From contig NZ_BCSJ01000014.1 of assembly GCF_001570805.1 (NCBI RefSeq), forward strand, positions 1 to 64,000: DNA of 64,000 bases, written 5' to 3'. Under the pieces are notes generated by a model that was not told the origin of the DNA, did not search any database, and saw only the letters and a list, made by a program, of their open reading frames with translations. Below are positions 1 to 9,404 of this stretch, in pieces. The position numbers and the translations under genes were made by a program. This stretch comes from Brevibacterium epidermidis NBRC 14811 (GTDB taxonomy: Bacteria > Actinomycetota > Actinomycetes > Actinomycetales > Brevibacteriaceae). Positions within the stretch are counted from its first letter, which is position 1, and every line of letters starts with the position of its first letter.

Positions 1-13
1 ATGAATGTTGAAA

Positions 14-54
14 GGCCGCTTGGGTTCGGCTTCCCCTCCGAACCGCAAGCGGCC
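14..54 (-). terminator. Hairpin downstream of nrdR, probable terminator
   Basis: Two arms (14-29 and 38-54) pair over 16 bp with a single one-base bulge at 45 and an 8-base loop. It lies about 120 bases past the nrdR stop. The T-run beyond it on the minus strand is short. It could equally serve a gene left of the window. Bases 1-177 show no coding sequence I can support. Confidence 0.4.
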
Positions 55-177
55 GCGCGCCGTAGCGCGCACGTTCAATACTACACAACTATTTCTGTAC
101 CGCGGTACTCGAAACGAAGATTTCTGACGGAAATCTCAGCAGTCTCAGGATCCGGTCACGCGCACGCTCCGCGACGT

Positions 178-675
178 TCAGTCGGCGAAGTCGTCAGGGG
201 TCGGTTCGCGGGTCTGCCCGGACTGCAGCAGCGCATCGGCACGCAGCGAATCGATCGCGGCTTCGAAGTCCTCGAGCGAGTCGAATCCCTGGTACACGCT
301 GGCAAACCGCAGGTAGGCGACCTGGTCGAGTTCGCGCAACGGGTCGAGGATCGACAAACCCACTTCGTCGGCGTCGATCTCCGCGATTCCGCGCGACCGG
401 ATGTTCTCTTCCACCCGCTGTGCGAGCTTCGCAAGATCATCGTCGCTGACCGGACGGCCCTGGCAGGCCTTGCGCACACCCGACATGATCTTCTGACGGG
501 AGAACTCCTCTGTGACGCCGGAGCGTTTGATCACCGACAGGCTCGTGGCCTCCATCGTGGTGAAGCGGCGACCGCAGTGACGGCACTGCCGGCGCCTGCG
601 GATCGCGGCTCCGTCTTCGCTGGTCCTCGAATCGACGACCCGCGAATCGGACTCACGGCAGAACGGACAGCGCAT
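178..675 (-). CDS. nrdR: Transcriptional repressor NrdR
   Basis: This is a 165-residue NrdR, the zinc-ribbon/ATP-cone repressor that senses (d)ATP and silences ribonucleotide reductase genes through NrdR boxes. Zinc ligands are visible as CPFC at residues 3-6 and CRHC at 31-34. The ATP-cone follows at about 46-136, beginning SVIKRSG. Length is typical of the family. A GAGGAG ribosome site lies five bases before the ATG. The gene starts two bases after the hisD stop, so the two are probably co-transcribed. No nrd genes are in the window, so its targets lie elsewhere. Confidence 0.97.
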   Translation of the reverse strand: MRCPFCRESDSRVVDSRTSEDGAAIRRRRQCRHCGRRFTTMEATSLSVIKRSGVTEEFSRQKIMSGVRKACQGRPVSDDDLAKLAQRVEENIRSRGIAEIDADEVGLSILDPLRELDQVAYLRFASVYQGFDSLEDFEAAIDSLRADALLQSGQTREPTPDDFAD

Positions 676-677
676 CT

Positions 678-1988
678 CTACTCCTCGAACCTGATGTCGA
701 CAGCACGGCCGTGGGCCGGAAGCTGTTCGCTGGCGGCGAGAACACCGATGTGTTCGGCCACCTCGTGAAGGGCCGCCCGATCATAGTCGATGACCTGGCT
801 GACCTTGATGAATGAGTGCACACCCAGACCCGAACCGTGAGCGGCAGTGCCCATCGTGGGCAGCACGTGGTTCGACCCGGCACAGTAGTCGCCCAGCGAC
901 ACCGGAGCCCAATCGCCGAGGAAGACCGCTCCCCCGTTCGTGATCCGTGCCCCGACCGATGCGGCATCGGCCGTGTGGACCTCGACGTGCTCACCGGCAT
1001 ATCCGTTGACGACGGCGATCCCGGCATCGAGGTCGTCGACGAGGACGATCGCCGACTGCCGTCCGGCCAGAGCCGTGGCGATCCGTTCGGTGTGCATCGC
1101 CTCAGGCACCTGCACGTCCAACTCCTTCTGCACCGCTTCGGCGAGTTCGACTGAGTCGGTGACCAGCACCGAGGCGGCCAGTTCGTCGTGCTCCGCCTGA
1201 CTGATGAGGTCGGCGGCGACGAAGCGCGGGTCGGCCTGATCGTCGGCGAGGACGATGATCTCCGTGGGTCCGGCGACCGCGTCGATGCCGACCCGGGAGC
1301 GCACGAGGGACTTAGCTGCGGCCACATAGGCGTTTCCGGGGCCGGTGATGAGGTCGACGGGCTCGAGTTCCTCATCGTCGTCGAAGCCATATGCCAGGGC
1401 GCCGATCGCCTGTGCTCCACCCATCGCCCAGACCTCATCGATGCCGAGGATGTGGGCAGTGGCGAGCACGGTCGGGTGGGGAAGACCATTGCTCTGCGGC
1501 GGGCTGGCGATCGCCAGCGAGTGTGCACCGGCGGTCTGCGCGGGCACGACGTTCATGATCACCGTCGACGGGTATACGGCCAGTCCGCCTGGCACATAGA
1601 GTCCGACGCGCTCGACCGGCAGGTGGCGGGTGGTGACGAAAGCACCGGAGGCCAATTCCGTGCGGACGTCGACGGGGCGCTGATCGGCGGCGACCTTCCG
1701 GGCGCGGTCGATGGACTCGACGAGCGCAGCCCTGATCGCGGGATCGAGTTCCGCCGCGGCCTCTGCCAGTGCGGATTCAGGCACGCGCAGGGCTTCGGGA
1801 CGCACTCCGTCGAAGCGTTCGGTGAAGTCCTTCACCGCGGCCGCTCCCCCGCCGGCGACGGTGTCGAGCAGCTCGGCCACCCGTCGTTCGATATCGGCAT
1901 GGGTCTCGGCGGCCCGAGGCAGCTTCTGCGCCAGGAATCGCTTATTGAGGGTCTCACCACGGAAGTCCAGAATGTTCACCCGCACCAT
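678..1988 (-). CDS. hisD: Histidinol dehydrogenase
   Basis: This 436-residue HisD carries out the last two NAD-dependent oxidations of L-histidinol to L-histidine in the cytoplasm. The family signature appears as [11 protein letters not shown] at residues 216-226. The zinc-binding Gln and His fall in QAEHD at 264-268. Length matches the family (about 430). The start is the ATG with GGAG six bases upstream. It lies between dnaE and nrdR, with no other histidine genes in the window. The neighbourhood therefore looks like shared transcription rather than a pathway cluster. Confidence 0.97.
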   Translation of the reverse strand: MVRVNILDFRGETLNKRFLAQKLPRAAETHADIERRVAELLDTVAGGGAAAVKDFTERFDGVRPEALRVPESALAEAAAELDPAIRAALVESIDRARKVAADQRPVDVRTELASGAFVTTRHLPVERVGLYVPGGLAVYPSTVIMNVVPAQTAGAHSLAIASPPQSNGLPHPTVLATAHILGIDEVWAMGGAQAIGALAYGFDDDEELEPVDLITGPGNAYVAAAKSLVRSRVGIDAVAGPTEIIVLADDQADPRFVAADLISQAEHDELAASVLVTDSVELAEAVQKELDVQVPEAMHTERIATALAGRQSAIVLVDDLDAGIAVVNGYAGEHVEVHTADAASVGARITNGGAVFLGDWAPVSLGDYCAGSNHVLPTMGTAAHGSGLGVHSFIKVSQVIDYDRAALHEVAEHIGVLAASEQLPAHGRAVDIRFEE

Positions 1989-2039
1989 TCTAGTCTCCGC
2001 AGCAAGAGGTGAGTCCCCCGGCCCGAAGTGCGGACGGCC

Positions 2040-5000
2040 TCAGACGCTGAAGCAGCGGGAGCCCAGCAGCGCCTTGAGATCTCCGTAGAGGCTCGGATTC
2101 GGATCGACCCGGATCGACCGATCAAGACGCATCACCGTCTGCCGACCCGGCTGAGACAGGATGATATGGACGTCCGTCTGCCCCTTGTTGGATTCGAGGA
2201 TCCGTTTGAGCTTCGTCGCCATGTCCTCGGTCGCCTTCTCCATCGGCATGATGAGGTTGAGCGGCCGGTCATTGGGGTCGGTGACATCGGGAATCGTCAT
2301 CGACATCGCCATCAGTGAGGTCGGCCGGTCATCGGAGGTGCGGATGCGACCGGTCAGCGAGATCACGAGGTCGGTGGCAAGCAGGCTCGCCACCGGTTCG
2401 TAGGTGTCGCCGAAGAACATCACTTCGATCTCGGCTTCGAGGTCCTCCAAAGTCACGATCGCATAGGGACGACCGGAGTTCTTCGACACCTTGCGGGTGA
2501 CCTGCGTGATCATTCCGCAGACCTTGATCTGGGATCCGTCGTGGCGATGCGATTCCGGATCGACCACCTCGGCGATGGAGGCATCGGATTCCGCGGCCAA
2601 CACACCTTCGAGACCGTTGAGCGGGTGATCAGAGACGTAGAGGCCGATCATGTCGCGCTCGAAAGACAGCTTCTCCTTCTTCTCCCATTCCGGACGGTCG
2701 GGAATGGTCACGGAGAAGCCGGGTGAGTCGTCGTCCCCGCCGAGCCCGGCGAAGAGGTCGAACTGTCCGTTGGCTTCCTGCCTCTTGACGCCGATGACCG
2801 AGTCGACGGCCTCCTCGTGGACTTCGACGAGTGAGCGGCGGCTATGGCCGAGCGAGTCGAAGCCGCCGGCCTTGATGAGCGATTCGATGGTGCGCTTGTT
2901 GCACACGTGGCTGGGCACCTTGTCGAGGAAGTCCGTGAACGAGGTGTAGGCGCCCTTCTCTCCGCGGGCTTCGACGATGCCTTCGACGACATGGGCGCCG
3001 ACGTTGCGGACCGCTCCCATGCCGAAGCGGATATCGGTGCCGACAGGGGTGAAGTGGAGCGCGGATTCGTTGACGTCCGGGGGCAGCACGGTGATGCCGA
3101 GGCGACGGCACTCGTTGAGGTAGATCGCGAGCTTGTCCTTATTGTCACCGACCGAGGTCAGCAGGGCCGCCATGTATTCGGCCGTGTAGTGGGCCTTGAG
3201 GTATGCGGTCCAGTAGGACACGACGCCGTAGGCGGCCGAGTGCGCCTTGTTGAACGCGTAGTCCGAGAACGGCAGCAGGATGTCCCACAGTGCTTGGGCG
3301 GCACCTTCGGAGAAGCCGCGTTCCTTCATTCCGCCGAAGAAGCCGACCTGCTGTTTGTCGAGCTCGGACTTCTTCTTCTTGCCCATCGCACGGCGGAGGA
3401 TGTCGGCTTGGCCGAGGGAGTATCCGGCGACCTTCTGCGCGATCGCCATCACCTGCTCCTGGTAGATGATGAGGCCGTAGGTGGTGTCGAGGATGTCCTT
3501 GAGCGGCTCCTCGAGCTCCGGGTGGATCGGGGTGACCTCTTGGAGCCCGTTCTTGCGCAGCGCATAGTTCGTATGCGAATCTGCACCCATCGGACCGGGC
3601 CGGTAGAGCGCCAGGGTCGCGGAGATATCCTCGAAGTTATCAGGCTTCATCATCCGCAGCAGGGCGCGCAGACCGCCGCCGTCGAGCTGGAACACGCCGA
3701 GGGTGTCACCGCGAGTCAGCAGCTCATACGCCGCCGGATCGTCGAGGCTCAGATGCTCGAGATCGAGATCATAGTCCCGGTTGGCTTTGATGTTCTCCAC
3801 TGCGTCGGAGATGATCGTGAGGTTTCGCAGTCCCAGGAAGTCCATCTTGATGAGCCCGAGGCCCTCAGAGGTCGGATAGTCGAACTGGGTGATGACCTGA
3901 CCGTCCTGGAACCGGCGCATGATCGGGATGACGTCGATGATCGGGTCCGAGGACATGATGACACCGGCGGCGTGGACGCCCCATTGCCGCTTCAGCCCTT
4001 CGAGGCCCTTCGCGGTTTCGAAGGTTTCTCGGGCCTCCGGGTCGGTGTCGACGAGTTCGCGGAACTCGCCGGCTTCCTTATAGCGCTTGGACTGCGTGTC
4101 CTCGATGTCCTTGAGCGGAATGTCCTTGGCCATCTCGGCCGGAGGCAGCGCCTTCGTCAGCCGCTCACCCATCGAGAAGGGTTTGCCGAGCACACGCGCG
4201 GAGTCCTTCAGCGCCATCTTCGTCTTGATCGTGCCGTAGGTGACGATCATCGCGACACGCTCATCGCCGTACTTCTCGGTCACATAGTCGATGACCTCGG
4301 AGCGGCGACGATCATCGAAGTCGACGTCGAAGTCGGGCATGGACACACGGTCCGGGTTGAGGAAGCGCTCGAAGAACAGTCCGTGCTGCAGCGGATCGAG
4401 GTCGGTGATGCGCATCGCGTAGGCGACCATGGAACCGGCACCCGAACCACGGCCGGGTCCGACGCGGATCCCGTTGTCCTTCGACCAGTTGATGAAGTCG
4501 GCGACGACGAGGAAGTAGCCGGGGAAGCCCATCGAGATGATGATGTCGAGCTCGTAGTCGGCTTGCTTGCGGACTTCGTCGGGAACGCCGTTGGGGTAGC
4601 GGTAGTCGAGTCCCTTGGCGACTTCCTTGATCAGCCATGAGGTCTCGTCCTCACCGGGAGGGCACGGGAACTTCGGCATGTAGTTCGCCGAGGTATCGAA
4701 GGAGACTTCGCACTTCTCGGCGATCTCGAGGGTGTTGTCGCAGGCTTCGGGGAATTCCTTGAACAGCGACCGCATCTCTGCGGGCGTCTTGAGGTAGTAG
4801 CCGGAGCCGGAGAAGGCGAACCGCGAACCGCCCTGATCGTAGGTGGGTTCGATGAGTTTGGAACCGGATTGGATGGCCAGCAGCGCTTCGTGCGCCTTCG
4901 CATCCGATTCGTGCGTGTAGTGGAGGTCGTTGGTGGCGACCAGCGGAATGTCGAGTTCCTTCGACAGTCGGATGAGGTCCTTCGTCACCCGCTTCTCGAT

Positions 5001-5597
5001 GGACAGACCGTGGTCCATGAGTTCGACGTAGTAGTTCTCCTTGCCGAAGATCTCACGGTATTTCCCGGCAGCCGCTTTGGCCTCTTCGTACTGCCCCAGA
5101 CGCAGCCGCACCTGAATCTCTCCGGACGGGCAGCCGGTCGTGGCGATGAGTCCCTCGGAATAGCTTTCGAGCAGCTCCTGGTCCAGCCGGGGCCACTTCG
5201 CGGTCACCGAGTCCAGGGAGGCGTAGGAGGAGGCCTTGAACAGGTTCCGCATGCCCGTGTTGTTCCGAGACAGCAGGGTCATATGTGTGTAGAGACCACC
5301 GCCGGAGAGGTCGTCGCTCTTCTGCGATTCGTCGGTACGCCACTTCACGCGCGTCTTGTCCCGACGGTCCGTGCCGGGGGTGACATAGGCTTCGACACCG
5401 ATGATGGGCTTGATTCCGGCGGCGGTCGCCTGGGACCAGAAGTCGAAGGCTCCGAACAGGTATCCGTGGTCGGTCGTGGCGATCGCGGACATTCCCGATG
5501 CCTTCGTCGCGGCCATCAGATCGGCGAGGCGGGCCGCACCGTCCAACATGGAGTATTCGGTATGGACGTGGAGGTGGACGAAGTCCTCATTCGGCAC
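2040..5597 (-). CDS. dnaE: DNA polymerase III subunit alpha
   Basis: This is the 1185-residue replicative polymerase subunit. The PHP domain opens at HVHTEYSMLDG (about residues 9-19). The polymerase aspartates lie in PDFDVDF (about 418-424). The finger and helix-hairpin-helix regions follow, and an OB fold near 1010-1090 contains QIKVCGMITQVTRKVS. The size and domain order are those of DnaE1. The most likely start is GTG at 5597, preceded by GGAAGG, which places the PHP histidines correctly. It lies 128 bases after the pseudouridine synthase stop, and hisD follows 51 bases after it. Confidence 0.98.
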   Translation of the reverse strand: MPNEDFVHLHVHTEYSMLDGAARLADLMAATKASGMSAIATTDHGYLFGAFDFWSQATAAGIKPIIGVEAYVTPGTDRRDKTRVKWRTDESQKSDDLSGGGLYTHMTLLSRNNTGMRNLFKASSYASLDSVTAKWPRLDQELLESYSEGLIATTGCPSGEIQVRLRLGQYEEAKAAAGKYREIFGKENYYVELMDHGLSIEKRVTKDLIRLSKELDIPLVATNDLHYTHESDAKAHEALLAIQSGSKLIEPTYDQGGSRFAFSGSGYYLKTPAEMRSLFKEFPEACDNTLEIAEKCEVSFDTSANYMPKFPCPPGEDETSWLIKEVAKGLDYRYPNGVPDEVRKQADYELDIIISMGFPGYFLVVADFINWSKDNGIRVGPGRGSGAGSMVAYAMRITDLDPLQHGLFFERFLNPDRVSMPDFDVDFDDRRRSEVIDYVTEKYGDERVAMIVTYGTIKTKMALKDSARVLGKPFSMGERLTKALPPAEMAKDIPLKDIEDTQSKRYKEAGEFRELVDTDPEARETFETAKGLEGLKRQWGVHAAGVIMSSDPIIDVIPIMRRFQDGQVITQFDYPTSEGLGLIKMDFLGLRNLTIISDAVENIKANRDYDLDLEHLSLDDPAAYELLTRGDTLGVFQLDGGGLRALLRMMKPDNFEDISATLALYRPGPMGADSHTNYALRKNGLQEVTPIHPELEEPLKDILDTTYGLIIYQEQVMAIAQKVAGYSLGQADILRRAMGKKKKSELDKQQVGFFGGMKERGFSEGAAQALWDILLPFSDYAFNKAHSAAYGVVSYWTAYLKAHYTAEYMAALLTSVGDNKDKLAIYLNECRRLGITVLPPDVNESALHFTPVGTDIRFGMGAVRNVGAHVVEGIVEARGEKGAYTSFTDFLDKVPSHVCNKRTIESLIKAGGFDSLGHSRRSLVEVHEEAVDSVIGVKRQEANGQFDLFAGLGGDDDSPGFSVTIPDRPEWEKKEKLSFERDMIGLYVSDHPLNGLEGVLAAESDASIAEVVDPESHRHDGSQIKVCGMITQVTRKVSKNSGRPYAIVTLEDLEAEIEVMFFGDTYEPVASLLATDLVISLTGRIRTSDDRPTSLMAMSMTIPDVTDPNDRPLNLIMPMEKATEDMATKLKRILESNKGQTDVHIILSQPGRQTVMRLDRSIRVDPNPSLYGDLKALLGSRCFSV

Positions 5598-5725
5598 TGG
5601 GCGCCGCCTTCCTGAAGTTGCCGGTGTTGCCTATCCAGCTTAGTCCATCAGCATCTGAGGAGAGGGGTTTCGGGACTGTTGTTCCCGGCACTTCGGCCCG
5701 GCCCAGACAGCGCCGGGCACCGGGA

Positions 5726-6649
5726 TCAGTTCGGTCGGATGCGGTCGAGCGCGATCTGCAGATCCTCGGGGTAGCCGCTTTCGAATTCAACCCACTTCTG
5801 CGTGTCGGGATGTTGGAAGCCCAGTTTGACGGCGTGCAGCCACTGGCGTTCCAGACCGAGTTCCTTCGCCAGCACCGGATCGGCGCCGTAGGGCAGATCG
5901 CCGACGCAGGGATGTTTGGTGGCGGAGAAGTGGACGCGGATCTGGTGGGTGCGTCCGGTCTCCAGATGAATCTCGACGAGGGCGGCACGACGGTGGGCTT
6001 CGATCACTTCGTAGTGGGTGATCGCGTTCTTGCCTTCGGTGCGCACCGCGTAGAGCCCGTCGTGCTTCGGGTGCCGGGCGATCGGTGCGTCGATGGTGCC
6101 GAGCACAGGATCGGGCAGCCCCTGCACGACCGCGTGGTAGGTCTTCTCGACAGTGCGTTCCTTGAAGGCGCGTTTGAGGACGCTGTAGGCGTATTCGCTC
6201 TTCGCCACGACCATCAGCCCGGAGGTTCCGACGTCGAGGCGCTGCACGATGCCCTGACGTTCGGGGGCGCCGGAGGTCGCGATGCGGAAGCCCGCTGCGG
6301 CGAGTCCGCCGACGACGGTGCGTCCGGTCCAGCCGAGAGCCGGGTGGGCTGCCACGCCGACGGGCTTGTCGACGACGACGAAGGCATCCTCGTCGTGGAC
6401 GATGCGCATTCCCGGCACGGGGTCGGGAACGACCTCGAGCGGCTTCTTGGGTTCGGGCATCATGATGTCCAGTCGTTCGCCGGCGATGACACGATCGGAT
6501 TTGATGACCGGACGCCCGGACATCTCCACTCCCCCGTCGGCGCAGATATCGGCGGCCGCAGTGCGGGAGAGGCCGAGCAGCTTCGACATCGCAGCGTCGA
6601 CGCGCTGGCCGTCGAGTCCTTCGGGGACGAGGATGGAGCGTTCAGTCAT
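5726..6649 (-). CDS. rluD: RluA-family 23S rRNA pseudouridine synthase (RluD type)
   Basis: The 307-residue product has an N-terminal S4 RNA-binding domain (about residues 13-70) and an RluA/RsuA catalytic domain. The catalytic aspartate sits in QRLDVGTSGLM. Most relatives have His where this protein has Gln before RLD, a small deviation that does not touch the catalytic residue. The downstream motif GRTHQIRVH is intact. A GAGGA site lies five bases before the ATG. The start overlaps the end of lspA by eight bases. The lspA-rluD pairing is common in Gram-positive bacteria. The exact uridine targets cannot be read from sequence. Confidence 0.93.
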   Translation of the reverse strand: MTERSILVPEGLDGQRVDAAMSKLLGLSRTAAADICADGGVEMSGRPVIKSDRVIAGERLDIMMPEPKKPLEVVPDPVPGMRIVHDEDAFVVVDKPVGVAAHPALGWTGRTVVGGLAAAGFRIATSGAPERQGIVQRLDVGTSGLMVVAKSEYAYSVLKRAFKERTVEKTYHAVVQGLPDPVLGTIDAPIARHPKHDGLYAVRTEGKNAITHYEVIEAHRRAALVEIHLETGRTHQIRVHFSATKHPCVGDLPYGADPVLAKELGLERQWLHAVKLGFQHPDTQKWVEFESGYPEDLQIALDRIRPN

Positions 6650-7187
6650 AAGAGTCCTCTTTCACACGGGTGGAGTCGGAGCCGTCGATGTCGATGCCTC
6701 TGAGGCTGACGATGACGAGGGTCACTGCGGCTGCAGAGATCGCGATGTCCGCGACGTTGCAGATGAACAGCGACAGATCGATGAAGTCGACGACGGCGCC
6801 GTGCAGAAATGCGGGTTCGCGGAAGAGCCTGTCGACGAGGTTGCCGAAGAGTCCGCCCAGGAGCAGACCGAGCCCGATCGCCCAGGCTCGCGAACCGAGT
6901 TTGCGGGAGATCACGAGGATCGCGACGAAGACTCCGATGGCGATGATCGGGAAGATCCACGTCACGCTCGAGCCGATGCCGAGCGCGGCTCCGGGATTGC
7001 GGTAGAAGGTGAATCCGGCCAGAGAGCCGATCACCGGCACGGGCGGTTGGCCCTCGAGGAGGCTCACGGCGAGGAATTTGGTGAACTGATCGATCACGAC
7101 CACGATTGCCGCGATTGTGAACAGCAGGGCCATCATGGCGGCACGGGGTCTTTTCACCCGTGAGGCAGGATCGTTCATTTGGTTCAT
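6642..7187 (-). CDS. lspA: Lipoprotein signal peptidase (signal peptidase II)
   Basis: LspA is a four-helix membrane aspartyl protease that removes signal peptides from prolipoproteins. The 181-residue sequence shows four hydrophobic segments. The catalytic aspartates are D119 in GNLVDR and D147 in NVADIAI, and the conserved NPGAALG precedes them. The window contains at least two substrates with lipoboxes (34075 and 62187). The start is taken as ATG at 7187. A second in-frame ATG at 7178 is possible, and neither has a strong ribosome site. It is translationally overlapped with the downstream pseudouridine synthase. Confidence 0.97.
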   Translation of the reverse strand: MNQMNDPASRVKRPRAAMMALLFTIAAIVVVIDQFTKFLAVSLLEGQPPVPVIGSLAGFTFYRNPGAALGIGSSVTWIFPIIAIGVFVAILVISRKLGSRAWAIGLGLLLGGLFGNLVDRLFREPAFLHGAVVDFIDLSLFICNVADIAISAAAVTLVIVSLRGIDIDGSDSTRVKEDSYD

Positions 7188-7249
7188 TCTAGACCACAGC
7201 CGAATGGGTCCGACTCAGCCCTGTGCTCGTTCAGCGTGCGAACACGACG

Positions 7250-7283
7250 GAGGCCCGGGTACTCCGAAGAGTTCCCGGACCTC
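7250..7283 (-). terminator. divIVA terminator with UUCG tetraloop
   Basis: Twenty bases beyond the divIVA stop, arms 7250-7264 and 7269-7283 pair over 15 bp with two mismatches. On the minus strand the loop is TTCG closed by C-G, the ultra-stable UUCG tetraloop. No U-tract follows, which is common for actinobacterial terminators. Confidence 0.6.
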
Positions 7284-7302
7284 GGTCGGTGGTACTTGAA
7301 GA

Positions 7303-8109
7303 TCAGAGCTTGTGGTTCGAGGAACCGCCCAGAGGGTTGTTCCCGTCGAGGGTCTCCGGAGCCAGGCTCGTGGAGTTCTCGAGGTCACGCAGCTGATCGT
7401 TGAGGTAGCTCTTGAGTCGAGTGCGGTACTGGCGCTCGAAGTTCGAGAGCTGGTCGATCGAACGCTCGAGGGTCGACTTCTGCGATTCGAGGGTCGACAG
7501 CGTTTCGTCGCGCTTGGTTTCGGCCTTGCCGACGATGTCGGCAGCTTCCTTCTCGGCGCTCTTGATGAGTTCGTCGCGCTTGCGCTCACCTTCAGCAACA
7601 TGCTCGTCGTGGACGCGCTGAGCCAGAGCGATGAGACCATGAGCGTCTCCGTCGCCACCGGCTGCGGCAGCACCGAGACCGGCGCCTGCTGCTCCACCGG
7701 CAGCACCGGCGGCCATCGCGGGTGCGGCAGAGTTGTTGTCCTGCGGAGCGGGAGCGGCTTCCTTGACGACCGGAGCCGGGGTCTCTTCGACCGGTGCCGG
7801 AGCAGCAGGTGCCTCGGCCGGAGCCGCAGCCTCTTCCTTCTCTTCGGGTGCAGGAACTGCGGCGGGCATCGCCTGAGTGGCGTCGATGTCCTGAGCCGGT
7901 GCAGCGGAGGCGCCGCCGGCTTCGAGTTCCTTCACACGCTGTTCGGCGGTGGAGAGCTTCTGACGCAGTTCGTCGTTCTCCTGGTAGAGACGGCGAATCT
8001 CAACGACGACCTCATCAAGGAAATCGTCGACTTCGTCCTGGTCGTACCCGTCGCGGAACTTCACATGCTGGAACCGCTTGTTTACTACGTCTTCAGGCGT
8101 GAGCGCCAT
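7303..8109 (-). CDS. divIVA: DivIVA/Wag31 polar growth protein
   Basis: The 268-residue protein begins with the DivIVA membrane-binding and coiled-coil domain (LTPEDVVNKRFQHVKFRDG, then DQDEVDDFLDE). An Ala/Pro/Glu-rich disordered linker covers about residues 65-155, and a second coiled coil spans about 160-245. In actinobacteria this protein recruits cell-wall synthesis to poles and septum and is often phosphorylated by Ser/Thr kinases. A kinase of that class is encoded at 37609. AGGTGA lies just before the ATG. The 304 bases upstream suggest its own promoter, and a hairpin follows it. Confidence 0.96.
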   Translation of the reverse strand: MALTPEDVVNKRFQHVKFRDGYDQDEVDDFLDEVVVEIRRLYQENDELRQKLSTAEQRVKELEAGGASAAPAQDIDATQAMPAAVPAPEEKEEAAAPAEAPAAPAPVEETPAPVVKEAAPAPQDNNSAAPAMAAGAAGGAAGAGLGAAAAGGDGDAHGLIALAQRVHDEHVAEGERKRDELIKSAEKEAADIVGKAETKRDETLSTLESQKSTLERSIDQLSNFERQYRTRLKSYLNDQLRDLENSTSLAPETLDGNNPLGGSSNHKL

Positions 8110-8282
8110 GAGGTCACCTTCGGTCGATCTACATTCATTACGCTGCCGCCCAGAAGGACGGCTTCAACGTCACATTAGCGTAACACCTGCAGTTTTGTCC
8201 CGCAGTAATGGCGTGTCTCGCATTCAATGACGAAGTTTTACGCATTCGAGGCTAACAACTCGGACAGGCAAACAGCCAATTC

Positions 8283-8300
8283 TGGTGAGCATATTCACCA
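8283..8300. promoter_or_regulatory. Dyad upstream of divIVA, candidate operator
   Basis: TGGTGA-N6-TCACCA is a perfect inverted repeat with 6-bp arms, about 175 bases upstream of the divIVA start in an otherwise non-coding AT-rich stretch. The regulator is unknown. Confidence 0.3.
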
Positions 8301-8374
8301 TTTATCCGGTATTCACTCAATGAAATCCCGCTAATCGGCCGACTCATTATTCAGGCAGATCCCGGCACCCGATC

Positions 8375-8402
8375 ACAGTGATCAGTCAGCCGAGATCACT
8401 GT
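8375..8402 (-). terminator. Hairpin downstream of yggT
   Basis: Arms 8375-8383 (ACAGTGATC) and 8394-8402 (GATCACTGT) form a perfect 9-bp stem with a 10-base loop, starting 12 bases after the yggT stop. There is no T-run. It probably ends the sepF-yggT transcript. Confidence 0.4.
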
Positions 8403-8413
8403 CAGGACGGGGA

Positions 8414-8713
8414 TCAGGCGGAAGCGTGCGAGAGGTTGAAGAACACCGACGCGATGATCTGGATGCCGATGAGCAGGACGATGAATCCCAGATCGAGCGA
8501 GACCTGTCCCAGACGCAGCGGCGGAATGATCTTACGCAGCAGCTTCAGCGGCGGATCGGTGAGCGTGTACACGATCTCGGCGAGGACGAGGAGGAAGCCG
8601 GTGGGCCTCCAGTCGCGGGAGAACACCTGGACCAGGTCGAGCACGACTCGCGCCAGGAGCACGTAGACGTAAAGGCTCAGCGCTGTACCGAGGATGTAGA
8701 AGATGATGGCCAC
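8414..8713 (-). CDS. YggT family membrane protein
   Basis: This is a 99-residue membrane protein of the YggT family, with two hydrophobic segments (about residues 3-25 and 70-92) around a short loop containing FSRDWRPTG and LTDPPLKLLRKIIPPLRLG, which is characteristic of the family. Its biochemical role is not established. Its fixed position after sepF and before divIVA in Gram-positive dcw clusters suggests a division or envelope function. The start is GTG at 8713, preceded by a G-rich ribosome site. Confidence 0.9.
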   Translation of the reverse strand: MAIIFYILGTALSLYVYVLLARVVLDLVQVFSRDWRPTGFLLVLAEIVYTLTDPPLKLLRKIIPPLRLGQVSLDLGFIVLLIGIQIIASVFFNLSHASA

Positions 8714-8807
8714 GTGGGTCCCCCGCGCCTTTCGTTGTTGCTTGAGTTCCGACGCTTCAGCCTAGCGGTTCCAGCTGAGGACGAGTTGAGAGATTCGGAA
8801 GTCGCGT

Positions 8808-9326
8808 TCAGCTCTGGTTGAAGAAGCTGGCCTGAGTGTCCGAATCGGCTTCGTTCTCGCCCGCGACTTCGATGTTCTCGGGGGTCAGCAGGAACACCTT
8901 GTTCGTGACGCGCTCGATCGACCCGTGCAGGCCGAAGATGAGGCCGGCGGAGAAGTCGACGAGGCGCTTGGAGTTGTTCTCGTCCATCTCCGAGAGGTTC
9001 ATGATCACGGGGGTGCCCTCACGGAAGGCGGCGCCGATGACCATGGCGTCGTTGTAGCTGCGGGGGTGGATGGTCCTGATGCGATTCATTGAGGTTCCTG
9101 GCGCCGGAGTGTCTACGGGACGGATCGGTGACGGATGGATCGGTGTCACCGGTGCCGGAGTCCGTTCCTCCGCCGCTGCCGGTTCGTCGTACTCGTCGGC
9201 GTCATCGAAGGACTCGACGACCTCGCGGTCCCGGTGGTTGGGTTCACGACGGTCGGTGTGCTGGGTGGTCTCGTCCTCTTCTTCGACGAAACCCAGGTAT
9301 TCCAGCGTCTTCTTGATTGCTGACAT
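8808..9326 (-). CDS. sepF: Cell division protein SepF
   Basis: SepF is a membrane-associated anchor for FtsZ, important in actinobacteria because FtsA is absent. The 172-residue product has an N-terminal amphipathic segment (MSAIKKTLEYLGF), an acidic disordered linker to about residue 75, and the SepF core from about 80 to 160 (TIHPRSYNDAMVIGAAFREG, then VIMNLSEMD and RLVDFSAGL). GAGGAG lies eight bases before the ATG. The FtsZ tail encoded nearby (LDIPDFLK) is the type of peptide SepF binds. Confidence 0.96.
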   Translation of the reverse strand: MSAIKKTLEYLGFVEEEDETTQHTDRREPNHRDREVVESFDDADEYDEPAAAEERTPAPVTPIHPSPIRPVDTPAPGTSMNRIRTIHPRSYNDAMVIGAAFREGTPVIMNLSEMDENNSKRLVDFSAGLIFGLHGSIERVTNKVFLLTPENIEVAGENEADSDTQASFFNQS

Positions 9327-9404
9327 GTCTAAAGCTCCTCGGACTTCGGCACTTGCTCACCTGTCGCCCAAACTATCGCACGCGAGCATCTAGGCTGGTG
9401 AGTC

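Larger units (their letters stand above)
8110..8413 (-). other. Intergenic region between yggT and divIVA
   Basis: This 304-base stretch has no supported gene and is visibly more AT-rich than its flanks. It should hold the divIVA promoter reading leftwards, but I could not pick a convincing -35/-10 pair. It contains an 18-base dyad at 8283-8300 and a 9-bp hairpin at 8375-8402, both listed separately. Confidence 0.5.

Noticed and set aside
2581-3250. Intein or inserted domain within dnaE
   Set aside because: The protein keeps the standard DnaE length and domain order, and no intein splice motifs were seen.
2844-4640. A 598-codon open frame on the plus strand
   Set aside because: It lies entirely antisense to dnaE, which has intact polymerase motifs. 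Its Val/Gly/Glu/Arg-rich translation is the usual by-product of GC-rich codons on the opposite strand.
5598-5725. A terminator between the pseudouridine synthase gene and dnaE
   Set aside because: CCCGGC and GCCGGG can pair, but the loop is long and the region is simply GC-rich. The support was too weak to list.
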